This document shows, in pieces, positions 38,286-47,972 of a stretch of DNA of 64,000 nt. This DNA is from Citrus sinensis (Eukaryota; Streptophyta; Magnoliopsida; Sapindales; Rutaceae), in the NCBI RefSeq assembly GCF_022201045.2, contig NC_068558.1, forward strand, positions 7,655,501 through 7,719,500, read 5' to 3'. The notes beneath the pieces were generated by a model. The model worked only from the letters and a program-made list of their open reading frames with translations, made no database searches and was not told where the DNA came from. Within the stretch, counting starts at the first letter, position 1. The number at the start of each line of letters is the position of its first letter. A program made the position numbers and the translations under genes.

Positions 38286-41069
38286 ATGTCCGGTCTGGGG
38301 ATCAATACTCCTACTATCTCAGATGTAGTTCATCGTGAACACCACACAAGATGTAATTCCACTGGTAGCAACCTCAATGGAGGAGTTAGGATTCTTTCGC
38401 GTTATCGCAGACCTTCATTGAGTTCCTGTCATGATTTTTGCAAATTTGGAGTAGAGCGTGCGCTTGAGATAAAGGCAAGAGGTCCCTTGGCTCTGCCGAA
38501 GAAAACCATTGCAGCTGTAGGTGATGGCCTGGTTGCAGCAAAGACTGTAATTTCAGCCGAAAGAAGGAAGAGTTTCCCTCTTCAACTTAAATCTTTCCCT
38601 GCATCTAAAAATGAGAAACTTGACTATCCCATTATGAATGGAGTAGTTTCACCATTAACTGTGGAAGAATCTGTCTTGTCAGAACAGGTCTCACCACCTG
38701 TCAAGGAAATAGAGCTTGCAGTGGTACATGTTGATGATCCAAAAACGAAGCCAGCTGATGATTGTAAGATGAATCCTGCTGAAGTTCCAAAGATGAAGCC
38801 TTTGCGACTAAACCAATCTTCTGGCAGAATGCAGAGATGTTCAAATAATGAAGGACAGTTGAAAACTAAAACAAGCAAGGAACTAGGAAATCTTTCAACA
38901 AATTCACCCAGAGCTTCTAATAGCCGAAGAGGAAGCAAAGCCAAAAGAAGCAAAGATATGAGGGGCTCAGCAATGGGTGAGAGAAAGGTTTTGGCACTTC
39001 CATCCATTTCTTCGTCTCCTAAGCAGTCTCCCAAGAAAGTTTCAAGCAGAAATGCCGAAAACTCAAACAATGTGAAAGGAATTTCTTATTTGAGTAATAG
39101 AAAAAGAGTCAGGAAACTCAAACCTGAGCAACCCGGCTGGGAGGATGTACCAGAGAAGACTTTGCATGTAGTTGAACCAGACTCTGAGGACAAAACTCCA
39201 GGACCCATTAAAAATGTAATTTGTGTGACTGACTTGTCTCCAACCTCTGAAGATAAAAGCTTGTTACATGCTCAAAATGGTACTCACACTGGTCAACCAT
39301 CTGCATTGTCTGCAAAGCGGATCTTGAGACGTACTCAGAGTGGAGTTCCTGCCACTAATGCACCTTCATCCCGTCCTGCATCTGCAAGGCGGAATTTGAG
39401 ACGCACGCAGAGTGGAATTGAGGCCACTAATTCACCTCCATCCTGTCTTCCATTTGCAAAGAATAACTTGCAATATACTCAGAGTAGAAGTCATGCTGCT
39501 AACTCACCTCCATCCTATCTTTTATCTGCAAAGCAGAAATTGAGACGTACTCAGAGCGGAATTCAGGACACTAATTCGCCTCCATCCTGTCCTCCATCAC
39601 CTAGGAAAAAAGGCTCAAGAGGTACTCAATTTGGAACTCGTACCTCTTCATTGACATCGTTGACTACATCTAGTGCTGCCTCTTCTGAATCTGGTAAAAC
39701 AGATGCCAAAAACCAAACATCTGATTTGAAAAAGGAATACAAGAATGGACCTAGAAAGGGTGGATCAATTTCTTCAAGAGATGAGCATTTTCCGGGTAAA
39801 AAACTGACTTTTAGGAGAGGAAAGGTTGTTGATCTTCACCCTGAGGACAGTACTCCAAGACTGAAAATTCGGCAAAGTGTGCTTGGTGACAACCAAAAGG
39901 GTAAAGGTGATGCTAGGATGGAAACCCCTGGAAAGAATGAAGCTAATACAGCTGAACTACCCCCATTCCCTGAAAAGAGAAACTCTACATGTACTGAAAA
40001 CAGAACTCCTTCCACTCAATCACACTTATCCTGGCCTCCATCTCCTAAGAATAATAGCTTGAGTGCTACTCAACCTGGAATCCATATTGCTCATTCATAT
40101 TCATCTTCATTGGCATCAGTGTCTGCACATAGTAAAACCTCTTCTGTAGTTAGTGAAACTGATGCCGAAAACCAAATATCAGATTTGGAAAAGGAGTGCA
40201 AGAATAGGCGTAGAAAGGATGGAACAAGTACTTTGAAAGATGAGCAGTCTCTAGGCCAAAAGCTAAATTTTCGGAGAGGAAAGGTGGTTGAGCTTCACCC
40301 TGTGGATAGTACGCCAACAAGACTGAAATTTAAGAAAAGGGTGCTTGGTGACAGCCAAAATGGGGAAGCTGATTCTGGCAGAAAAACTGTTGAGAAGAGA
40401 GAAGCTATAGCATCCCGATTCTCCTCATTCTCAGCAAAGCAAAACTTGAGGCACACTCAAAATAGAATTCAGTCCAAACGCCTATCCTGGCCTCCATCGC
40501 CTAGGAAAAAGGAGTTGGGAAGTACTGAACTTGAACTTGGAACCCCTATCACTCGATCATATTCATGTACAACTTCATTGGCATCATTGTCTTTCCATGG
40601 TGATGAATCTGATAATGAAAACCAAATATTGGATTTGGAAAACGAATTCAAGAAAATGCATGAAATGGATGGAAGCGCAAGTAGCTCGAAAGAAGAATGT
40701 AATCCGGTCCAAAAGCTAACTTTTAGAAGAGGAAAGGTGGTTGGCATTATTCAGTCTGAGGATAGTGCTCCAAGGAGGCTGAAATTTAAGCGAAGGGAGA
40801 TCGTGCTTGGTGACAGCAACCAAAATGATACCGGTGATGCTGGCAAAACAATTCTTCGCAAGGCAGAGGTTAATGATGGTACTAAAACAGAATCCAACGC
40901 TGTTGGTTTGAAACATCAAGACGTGGAAGGAAAAAATTTGGGCAGTTTGTTCAATAATGTGATTGAAGAGACTGTAAGTAAACTTGTAAAGTCCAGGAAG
41001 AGTAAGGTGAAGGCTTTGGTGGGGGCTTTTGAAACCGTGATCTCTCTTCAGGATTCCAAGCCCGTGTGA
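38286..41069 (+). CDS. Plant calmodulin-binding domain protein with internal repeats
   Basis: Single coding exon, 927 residues. The C-terminus (about 878-927) has LFNNVIEETVSKLVKSRKSK and VKALVGAFETVISLQD, the signature of the plant calmodulin-binding domain family (PF07839, potato PCBP type), which binds Ca-calmodulin. Two kinds of repeat stand out. Residues 343-438 are four exact 24-residue units with the core LRRTQSG and an SPPS end. Residues about 440-850 contain three modules of about 150 residues, each with a PPSP motif, a Ser-rich patch, an acidic patch and the block KLTFRRGKVV followed by LK(F/I) and VLGD; these blocks lie near residues 506, 657 and 808. The N-terminal part is basic and Ser-rich. 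No enzyme domain, membrane span or signal peptide is visible. Cellular role unknown; calcium signalling is inferred from the family. Confidence 0.87.
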   Translation: MSGLGINTPTISDVVHREHHTRCNSTGSNLNGGVRILSRYRRPSLSSCHDFCKFGVERALEIKARGPLALPKKTIAAVGDGLVAAKTVISAERRKSFPLQLKSFPASKNEKLDYPIMNGVVSPLTVEESVLSEQVSPPVKEIELAVVHVDDPKTKPADDCKMNPAEVPKMKPLRLNQSSGRMQRCSNNEGQLKTKTSKELGNLSTNSPRASNSRRGSKAKRSKDMRGSAMGERKVLALPSISSSPKQSPKKVSSRNAENSNNVKGISYLSNRKRVRKLKPEQPGWEDVPEKTLHVVEPDSEDKTPGPIKNVICVTDLSPTSEDKSLLHAQNGTHTGQPSALSAKRILRRTQSGVPATNAPSSRPASARRNLRRTQSGIEATNSPPSCLPFAKNNLQYTQSRSHAANSPPSYLLSAKQKLRRTQSGIQDTNSPPSCPPSPRKKGSRGTQFGTRTSSLTSLTTSSAASSESGKTDAKNQTSDLKKEYKNGPRKGGSISSRDEHFPGKKLTFRRGKVVDLHPEDSTPRLKIRQSVLGDNQKGKGDARMETPGKNEANTAELPPFPEKRNSTCTENRTPSTQSHLSWPPSPKNNSLSATQPGIHIAHSYSSSLASVSAHSKTSSVVSETDAENQISDLEKECKNRRRKDGTSTLKDEQSLGQKLNFRRGKVVELHPVDSTPTRLKFKKRVLGDSQNGEADSGRKTVEKREAIASRFSSFSAKQNLRHTQNRIQSKRLSWPPSPRKKELGSTELELGTPITRSYSCTTSLASLSFHGDESDNENQILDLENEFKKMHEMDGSASSSKEECNPVQKLTFRRGKVVGIIQSEDSAPRRLKFKRREIVLGDSNQNDTGDAGKTILRKAEVNDGTKTESNAVGLKHQDVEGKNLGSLFNNVIEETVSKLVKSRKSKVKALVGAFETVISLQDSKPV
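39312..39599 (+). repeat. Four 72-bp tandem repeats in the coding region
   Basis: Four consecutive 72-bp units start at 39312, 39384, 39456 and 39528. They code 24-residue units beginning A(K/R)xxL followed by RRTQSG-like cores, and all four keep the frame and length. The third is the most diverged (QYTQSR). A partial fifth copy (AKQNLRHTQNRIQ) appears near 40433. Confidence 0.9.
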
Positions 41070-41740
41070 CAACTACATATTGAGTTACCAAAAGGGTCTG
41101 CTGCGTTGTTTATGCATGGAACGTCTGGCTGTTTTGTATATAATTAATTGAAAACCTGGCGAAAAGTAAAGTCACAGCCTTTGGTCGGCTGAAGAGTGAT
41201 TATTTTCTCTTTTTTTTCTTTTTTTTTTCTTTTTTTCTCTTTCCATTTTCTATCTATCGATAATCTATGCCCTTTAGAAGAGGCAAATTTGTATCTGTCT
41301 GTACAAAAGAATCTGCAGAACGAGTTCAAATGTTGCAAAGTGATCAACATTGATCGCTTCTTTACTAATAATATTTGAATAAACTTAATATCGTAGGTTT
41401 TGTTCATTGAGAAAACTTGTATTATGAGTGTTCCTAAGTTGATTATAAGCCGACTGTATATCAGCATCCACCCTGGTCAGACTCTGAATTACATGGGGAT
41501 ATTTTTGTGTGTGTAGGGAGGCATTTCAGCAAACACCAATCTAAATAAAGTTGTAGGAGGCATGTCAGCAAATATCCAATCCACCGAAAGCTATAGACTA
41601 ATCAAACCGAGCAAGAATCCTATCAAAGACCAACAGCCGCAAGAGCAGCATTCCTTGCAGCTGCAAAGCAGGCATAACTCGTACTCTCACGAAAAGCATC
41701 AGGCAAATTGGAGTCTGCTTTATGATCTCTGACTATAAAA
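41070..41740. other. 3' flank of the calmodulin-binding protein gene
   Basis: Probable 3' UTR with a long pyrimidine tract at about 41198-41243, then intergenic sequence. No gene recognised. Confidence 0.55.
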
Positions 41741-42023
41741 CTACTTCAAATCTAAAGTTGGTCTTGGTTCACCACAATCTCCGCACTCAAACTTACACAT
41801 GTGCCCAGACTGAGAAAGATGTAACTTTAAATCTTTAACGGATGCATAAACTTTAAAACAATCTTCGCACATTACCGGTCCAGGAAGGAACCTTGCATTT
41901 ATGACCAACAAACTCTCCTTTAGGGAAGCATGCATAACACCTGTCACACTCTGGCCTGTTATGACCTTGAAGCGACCGGGAATCCTCAAAGTCCTCGGAA
42001 CAAGTAGGGCAAAAAAACACCAT
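41741..42023 (-). pseudogene. Small C2H2-type zinc-finger gene with a frame break
   Basis: From the ATG at 42023 one frame gives MVFFCPTCSEDF, then two Cys/His clusters ending FVGHKC, and runs into a stop at 41853-41855. A second frame overlapping it gives PVMCEDCFKVYASVKDLKLH, a further C-x2-C-x12-H-x6-H finger and a Cys-rich tail, ending at 41741. Together they read as one continuous three- or four-finger protein if one base is gained or lost at about 41880-41895. The gap is too small for an intron. TTTTAG just before the ATG resembles a splice acceptor, so an upstream exon may exist. Either a decayed gene or a sequence error. I do not recognise the family beyond the fingers. Confidence 0.5.
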
Positions 42024-42331
42024 CCTAAAATGAAATAACAAATATATATTTAAGACAAAAAAACTGAAGACCAAAAGCTTTATAGCCTGGTATCGTACAT
42101 AAAATAGTCAAAACCTCAAGATTATTATTTTTATGAGCAAAATGAAATTCTAAGGATGGCAAATGGGCTGGGCCTGAGCTTCCTAACTTTTCCACATAGT
42201 CTTGCTGAAATTGACAACCAATCTTTATTTTAAAAACAAAAAATCAATTCATATATTCATCTTGCTGGCATCCAGGAAGCAAGTTCAGGAAACAATTGTT
42301 AAAACTCATGTAGCTAACAAGTTTACCTATT

Positions 42332-42578
42332 AACCTGTCTAACCCTAATGGTTTTGGCTTGATTATTGATGATTGTAGAGATTTGGAGATGTCTGTAGGA
42401 GAAGTGATCTCTCATTTGTTCGACGATCTGCGAACACCGTTGTCAATGTTGTTGCGCGGGTGGGGGGTTCTTTGTCAGATCTAAGAGAGTGGAGACATGT
42501 TCCACCTCCTTGGCTGATTTCCGTTTGTATGGTTCTTCTGGTTAATTCAAATTAGGTTTTCTTCATTAAAAAAAAAAA
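42332..42578 (+). mobile_element. 5'-truncated LINE (3' end of ORF2)
   Basis: The segment reads as the C-terminal end of a plant L1-type ORF2 with its RNase H-like tail: GFGLIIDDCRD, then in the next frame FVRRSANTVVNVVARVGGS, then REWRHVPPPWL and a stop at 42553-42555. A short 3' UTR and a poly-A tail (about 42568-42579) follow. The 15-bp sequence ACAAGTTTACCTATT occurs at 42317-42331 and again at 42579-42593, a textbook target-site duplication. The insertion is only about 247 bp long, and a frame change inside shows it is dead. Confidence 0.85.
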
Positions 42579-42593
42579 ACAAGTTTACCTATT

Positions 42594-44262
42594 GTTTGTT
42601 GGCCCACAATTTTAAAACATAGCATAAACTTTTGGTACCTTTGTGACTTGTCTTTCAACTGTGCACATGAGATATTGAAAATGCTTAAATTGATTAATCA
42701 TAGAAACACTAATTGATTCGATTACAAGAAGAGGCCAAGAAATAATAGGACTATTGGAAATTACCGGACTACAGCAGTGGAGTGTTGTGTAGATGTACAA
42801 ACATGCTATAATGCACATTATGCACTTACAATAGAAAAAATAATATATTCAGTAGAGTTATTATTTCATCCCCCAAAAGCAACCGCAATATCATTAGAAT
42901 GGCATCAGGCCATTAGTGATAACAGTTAAACAAAGTTCTTAATCCCAGACCCAAAAAATAAATAAATAAATAAAACGAATAATGTACTATAATTATTATT
43001 TAATTAATTATAATTATACGTGTACGCACATGATAAAAGATAAATGGCGAATGGATAAGAATCAGTAGTTCAAAAGTACTAAAGAACTTCTCCTTTATTT
43101 GGTATTCGTGTTGCTGTCTGCAACTGCAATAAAAATAAAGCTTTAGCTGTTAAGAAACATTAAATTATGTTAAATATTAATATCTGTTAAGTAAAAGTTA
43201 TTTATTATCAAGTTTAGAGTTTATTAGTGGTCAACGTAACAACCGTTGGAAATATGTTGTCGGATCTAAATTGAAAGACTTCACAGGCAGCTAAGCAGCA
43301 AAGGGTGGGAAAAAAATGCCCCAAGTGACTGTTCAAATTAAATGAATTGCAAATTGAAGATTTGCCATGCAAAGCTATCTAAGAAGAATCCACCATCACG
43401 TGTAGTAGATCAAATCATTTTTTCCGGATGTCAAGTCACAGTGCCATTTCAAGCAGGGTGGGTAAAAAAGTCGAGGCGGCTCGGTCTAGACCCGTGGGTT
43501 TTATCTTTTATGTCCGGCGTGCATAATCAGACTATTGACAAGGTAAAAAGTTTTAAAATTCATTATGAACAGGCCTAGTTAAAGGTTTATGGATAAAATT
43601 TGTACCAAATTTGGGCTTTATAATTTATAAAATAGAAAATTTATAATTTATAAGCATTATTTGTGGTTTATTATGTTGTTTTGCTAGTGTTTTTAGTATT
43701 AAACTATTAATTTATTAGATAATTTTCTTTAATTCAAATGTTTTATTAAAAATTTATTTAAAAAAATTAATGGAAACTCAAGTCCAGCTCAGGTCCGCAG
43801 AGGCCCGAGACACACTCAATCTGTCCAAGTTTAGATAGTCTTTTTGATAGATTGAACATGTTATTAATAACATATGCTCAGGTCTGGTCTTGAAAAAATC
43901 CGGCCCAAACCAGCAATTCGCTATTCCCCATTTCAAACAAGCAATGAAGAAAATTGCATAGATAACCTCGTATTTGAAAATGGCACTCAATGTATACATG
44001 ATCATTTTAGGCCTTTTGTATACCAAATAAAGCTATCTAAATTATGTTAATAGGACGTTAGCGTTTTACGCTTTTTCTATGCCAAGATAAGGCTATCTAA
44101 ATTCTGTTAATAAGCCTGCAATTTGCTGTTTGTATTGGTTCGAATTTTCAACAAAGATAAGAGTAAGATTTTAGTATAACTTTGTTATTTATTAACTCCT
44201 CCTTCAGTAATTATTAATCGGAATTTTTCTTCATACTCATACATTACATTGAAACTATTAGC
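42594..44262. other. Intergenic DNA between the LINE and the UGT relics
   Basis: AT-rich and without a recognisable gene. Near 44017-44130 a segment ending CTATCTAAATT-TGTTAATA occurs twice in tandem with a period of about 65 bp. Open frames at about 43342-43578 and 43778-44026 match nothing I know. Confidence 0.5.
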
Positions 44263-44263
44263 A

Positions 44264-45760
44264 ATTAGCTGCCGGCAACCGCATGTTCTAGTGATACCAT
44301 TTCCAGCACTGGGCCATGTAGCGCCTCTCATGAAATTGGCAACAAAGATTGCTGAACACGGAATCGATGTCACATTTGTCAACACAGAGTTCATACATGC
44401 AAAAATCATTGCTTCAATGCAAGGGAAAGCTGAGAATTCATCGAGTCAAATAATGTTAGTTTCAATTCCGGACGGATTGGATTTACAAGCAGATGAAAGA
44501 GAAGATCCACATAAGCTGATGACAGAAGATCCACAGGCTGATACAGAGTGCAGTAAGAGTTATGCCAGGATGTTTGAAGAACTTGATTGAGAAAATTAAT
44601 TCATCAAATGATTGTGAGCCGCGTGTGTAATTGCTGATATTAGCGTTGGATGGGCACTGGAAGTTGCTGAGGCTATCGGAATTGCAAGAGCTGCATTTGT
44701 TCCTTTTGGGCCCGGAAGCTTGGCCTTGTCACTTCATATTCCAAAGCTTCTTGACGCTGCAATTATCGATCCTAATGGTGAGTTAATTAATATGTGCTCT
44801 TAGGACGCACGTTAAGAACAATCTTTGCCAAGTTTAAAGTCCTCGAGCATACGCCTTGTTCATACTTTAGCGGATTTTGATGTAGGATTTGCGGTTTTGA
44901 ATTATGGATTGATCTCGCTGTCTAATGAAATTCCTGCCTGGAATCGGAATGAGTACACAAGGAGCTTTCCAACTGAACCAAACGTACAGAAGATTTTCTT
45001 TGGATCTACTTGTGCTGCCGTCCAAGTTTTTAAAATTTCCAAGTGGGTTCTTAACAACTCTGTTTATGAACTTGACTCGCCGGCCTGCGATTTGATTCCC
45101 AGCGTATTGCCATTTGGTCCATTGGATTTGGTAGGAAGTTTTTGACCTGAAGATTCAACTTGCTTAAGTTGGCGTGATAAACAAGCAATAGGCTCGGCCA
45201 CTTATGTTGCATTTGGCAGGTTCTCAATATTGGGTCAGGAACAACTTGAACAGTTAGCACTTGGTCTTGAATCCTTGTACCAACCATTTTTGTAGGTTGT
45301 TCGACCAGATTTTATGAAAATATCGTGTGCTAAACTCCCAGATGGATTTGTTGAGACGGTTTCAAGTTAAGGAAAAATTGTTGAATGGGCTCCTCAAGAA
45401 AATGTTTTAGGTCATCCTTCTATTGCTTGGTTCTTAAGTCACTGTGGATGGAATTCAACCATGGAAGGTCTGAGCATGGGCGTTCCTTTTCTATGCTGGC
45501 CTAGCTTTGCGGATCAACATCATAATAGAAACTACATTTGTGATGTTTGGAAAATCGGTGTACAATTATTGCCAGACGAAAATGGAATCATAACAAGACA
45601 AGAAATTCAAATAAATGTGAAAGCGTTGCTGAAAAATGATGGTATTAAAGGAAATTCATTGAAGCTGAAGGAAATAGCTCGAAAGATTCTCGTAGAAGGT
45701 GGATCCTCGTTTAGAAAATTTGATAGCTTTATTTCACAAATAAAAGTACTACGATGTTAA
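44264..45760 (+). pseudogene. UDP-glycosyltransferase pseudogene, UGT83A1-like
   Basis: Clear family-1 plant glycosyltransferase, now broken. The N-terminal part reads RQPHVLVIPFPALGHVAPL and FVNTEFIHAKIIASM, but where an ATG is expected there is ATT (44264). The frame is then lost at about 44580, resumes at about 44634 (IADISVGWALEVAEAIGIA), and has further stops or frame changes near 45145, 45293 and 45367. The final part carries a complete 44-residue PSPG sugar-donor box (45386-45517, from WAPQENVLGHPS to PSFADQ) and runs to a stop at 45760. At least five lesions make it non-functional. The + strand order is preserved, and an intron may have lain near 44778 (CCTAATG/GTGAG). Confidence 0.85.
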
Positions 45761-45879
45761 TTTCTAGCATAGTTTGCTACACATTTCAATTTCTTTGTTG
45801 GTTGTAGTTTCAGCTTCAAACAGCTCAGACATACATCAAACGGCAGCCCAAAAAAAGCATAAAAATAAAATAGCAAAAA

Positions 45880-46263
45880 TAATGGAGGAAATAAAGACTG
45901 TTGAATACGGAATCAAGGTCACATTAGTTAGCACATACAATAAGCTGGCCAAAACCATGGCTTTAATTAATGCCAGAAAAAGCTGAAACATCTAGCCTGA
46001 TGATAACAGTGGTTTCAATTCCTGATAGATTGGAACCACATGGGGCTCACCGAAATTATTTTCAGAAGGTAAGACAGAGCATGTTAAGAGTTATGCCAGG
46101 CAGCTGCTTGAAGAACTTGGTTGAGAAGGTTAGCGAATCGAATGATTGTCAGCGAATCATGTTTGTAATTGTTGATGTTAGTGTTCAATGGACGATGGAA
46201 ATTGCTGAGAGATGGGAATTGCGAGAGGTGCACTCTTTCTCTCCTGTTGCTTCATATGCCTAA
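45880..46263 (+). pseudogene. Second UGT83-like pseudogene fragment
   Basis: A more decayed copy of the N-terminal third of the preceding UGT. YGIKVTLVSTYNKLAKTMA corresponds to its GIDVTFVNTEFIHAKIIAS segment, then in another frame MITVVSIPDRLEPHG, NLVEKVSESNDCQRIMFVI and VDVSVQWTMEIAERW. It ends at 46263 with no C-terminal part or PSPG box. The two copies lie in tandem, suggesting an old UGT83 cluster here. Confidence 0.75.
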
Positions 46264-46610
46264 ACTTATTGAGGCTCGACTTCTAATTTTAAGTTTATGG
46301 AATCTGTTTTTTTAATGTCTTTTACCGTCAGTCAAATCAGTTAGTGGTAAAATTTGAATAAAACATAGTTAGAGTGTGACATGTGTGCAATAAGCCATCG
46401 TGTTCGGGTGATAAAATACGGCGCTGTTATTTACTCTGGGTCAAATCTCGAAACTAATTGAAGCGACGTCGTTTCCTGTTTTTTTTTTTTTTCATTCTCC
46501 CTAAAACGACGCCGTTTGGTTACAAAAAAGATTACCTCTTCTTTCCTTTCTTCATCCTAGCACTATGAGATGAGATTAATCTTTTTTTCTTCTTCATTTT
46601 TTTCCCGGTA

Positions 46611-46722
46611 TGCCGCTCCGCGAGCAAGCAAGGAGCAAGAGAATAAAGTGGGATGTGGTGATGTTAGAATTTGCACCTATTTGTGTCTATTTAGTGATTA
46701 GTCTGCTAGTTTTTTTGATCTT
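46611..46722 (+). pseudogene. Nuclear fragment of mitochondrial nad3
   Basis: From the ATG at 46661 the translation reads MLEFAPICVYLVISLLVFLI, nearly the conserved start of plant mitochondrial NADH dehydrogenase subunit 3. The bases before it (from CCGCTCCGCGAGCAAGC) have a plant-mitochondrial 5' UTR look, though I judge that from memory. The similarity stops after about 21 codons and the rest of nad3 is absent. This is a NUMT-type insertion, here nested in the inverted-repeat element. The 88-residue frame that contains it is therefore not a real membrane protein gene. Confidence 0.7.
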
Positions 46723-47131
46723 ACGTGGTTTTGGTTCCATGGGTTTGAGAATTTCTCTATTGTTCATCACTCTGGTTTTGTTTTTTTATTGGCTTTGTGA
46801 AACACTTGAAATTGGATCGTATTTCGTTTGGCTTCTCTCCAAAGTAGGACTCCATTTTTGGGTGCGTGTCATTTGACAGTTATGCATAAAACTGAGCTTT
46901 GGTGGGGGTCTGACCTTCGCCCTTGGGTTTAAAAGCGTGATGGCTGTTGGTGTTGGTGGTGCCGATGGCTGTGTATGTGTGATGGTGGCTGCCAGGCTGA
47001 TGGTTGTCGATGGTGGTGGGTTGATCCTAGGTTAATTTCTTTTTTACTTCTCCATAAAATGTTGCCGTTTGACTTAGGCAAAAGCAAGATAGAAGGCAGC
47101 TGCTTTTCTCTTCCTCCTTGTTTTCTTTAAG

Positions 47132-47505
47132 AGATTGAAGAAAAGGAATGTTGATCCTGGGTTAATTTCTTTGGGTCAAAACTTGTCAAATTTATTTAGG
47201 CTTGCTTTGTTATACAAGTTTGGTGGTATATATTTAGACCCATATGTTATAGTCTTGAAGAATTTATCAAAATTGAGAAACACAATCAGAGCTCAAATGG
47301 TGGATTCTGAAACAAAGAATCAGACCAGATTGAGCAGCATTCAAAATTATTGCATAAGAAGCTCGAGCTTATTAACAGGCAAAGTTTCACTGTGCATTTG
47401 TGGAACAGACAAAGTAAATTGGTTAAAGTTGAAGATGGGAGCATCATCAATCATTTAATGTTGGCCTCTTGTATCTTCTGCAATTCTTCACTGCCAACTT
47501 TGTGA
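47132..47505 (+). pseudogene. Alpha-1,4-glycosyltransferase fragment
   Basis: The translation NVDPGLISLGQNLSNLFRLA followed by LLYKFGGIYLDPYVIVLKNL and LRNTI-AQ matches the catalytic region of plant DXD glycosyltransferases with the Gb3-synthase/alpha-1,4-GT fold. The DXD site, normally YLDTD, reads YLDPY here, so the metal site is destroyed. After about 47340 the frame jumps to the C-terminal end (FTVHLWNRQSKLVKVEDGS, then a Cys-rich tail) with a stop at 47503-47505. The middle of the gene is missing. It lies inside the inverted-repeat element and is non-functional. Confidence 0.7.
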
Positions 47506-47972
47506 GTACAGAATAAGTTGGACAATTTGTAATTGTCTCATGTTCACATAACTTGTGATTATTTAGAATAAATTTTATTTTTCTTCGCTTTTCTTATCTG
47601 TTGGAGTGTTTATCGTCTTCGTTTGTTTCTCACAGATTCAAATTTGCTGTATATAAATGGCTTATAGTTGTAAGAAGACTACTGATTCAAAATAATTCAA
47701 TCATTATTTCTCTCCTTACCTTTCTTTTAATTTTTTTCCCTTCTTGTTCCCTTTTGTGTATGCTATCAAGTTAATGTTGATTGATTAATGAAAAGGAAGA
47801 GAAAGTAGCAACCGTCTTCATTGTTTTTGCTTGCATCAAACGGTGACGTTTTATTCAGAAGCAATTAAAAAAAAATGACGAAACAATGTCGTTTTGTTTA
47901 AGTTTCGGGGTTTGGCTCGGGGTTTGACCCGGGAAAACTATCATTTTCCGATAAAATATGGCGAGCACGATG

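Larger units (their letters stand above)
46396..47972. mobile_element. Pack-MULE-like inverted-repeat element with captured fragments
   Basis: The left arm (46396-46517) and the reverse complement of the right arm (47838-47972) share, in the same order, CATCGTG-TCG, GATAAAATA- or ATTTTAT-like sequence, CGGGTCAAA or TGGGTCAAA, CGAAAC, a GACG-GTTTC block, a T-rich tract and an AAAACG-C-CCGTTT end. They are thus imperfect terminal inverted repeats of about 125-135 bp. Between them lie a mitochondrial nad3 fragment and an alpha-1,4-glycosyltransferase fragment, each listed separately, and no transposase. Long terminal repeats around host gene pieces resemble a Pack-MULE. No clean 9-bp target duplication was found, so the class is inference. 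Confidence 0.5.

Noticed and set aside
43342-43578. 78-residue + strand frame
   Set aside because: No recognisable motif; AT-rich surroundings and no sign of splicing.
46610-46876. 88-residue hydrophobic open frame that looks like a small membrane protein
   Set aside because: Its middle is the start of mitochondrial nad3 and the rest is unrelated fusion sequence, so it is a relic, not a gene.
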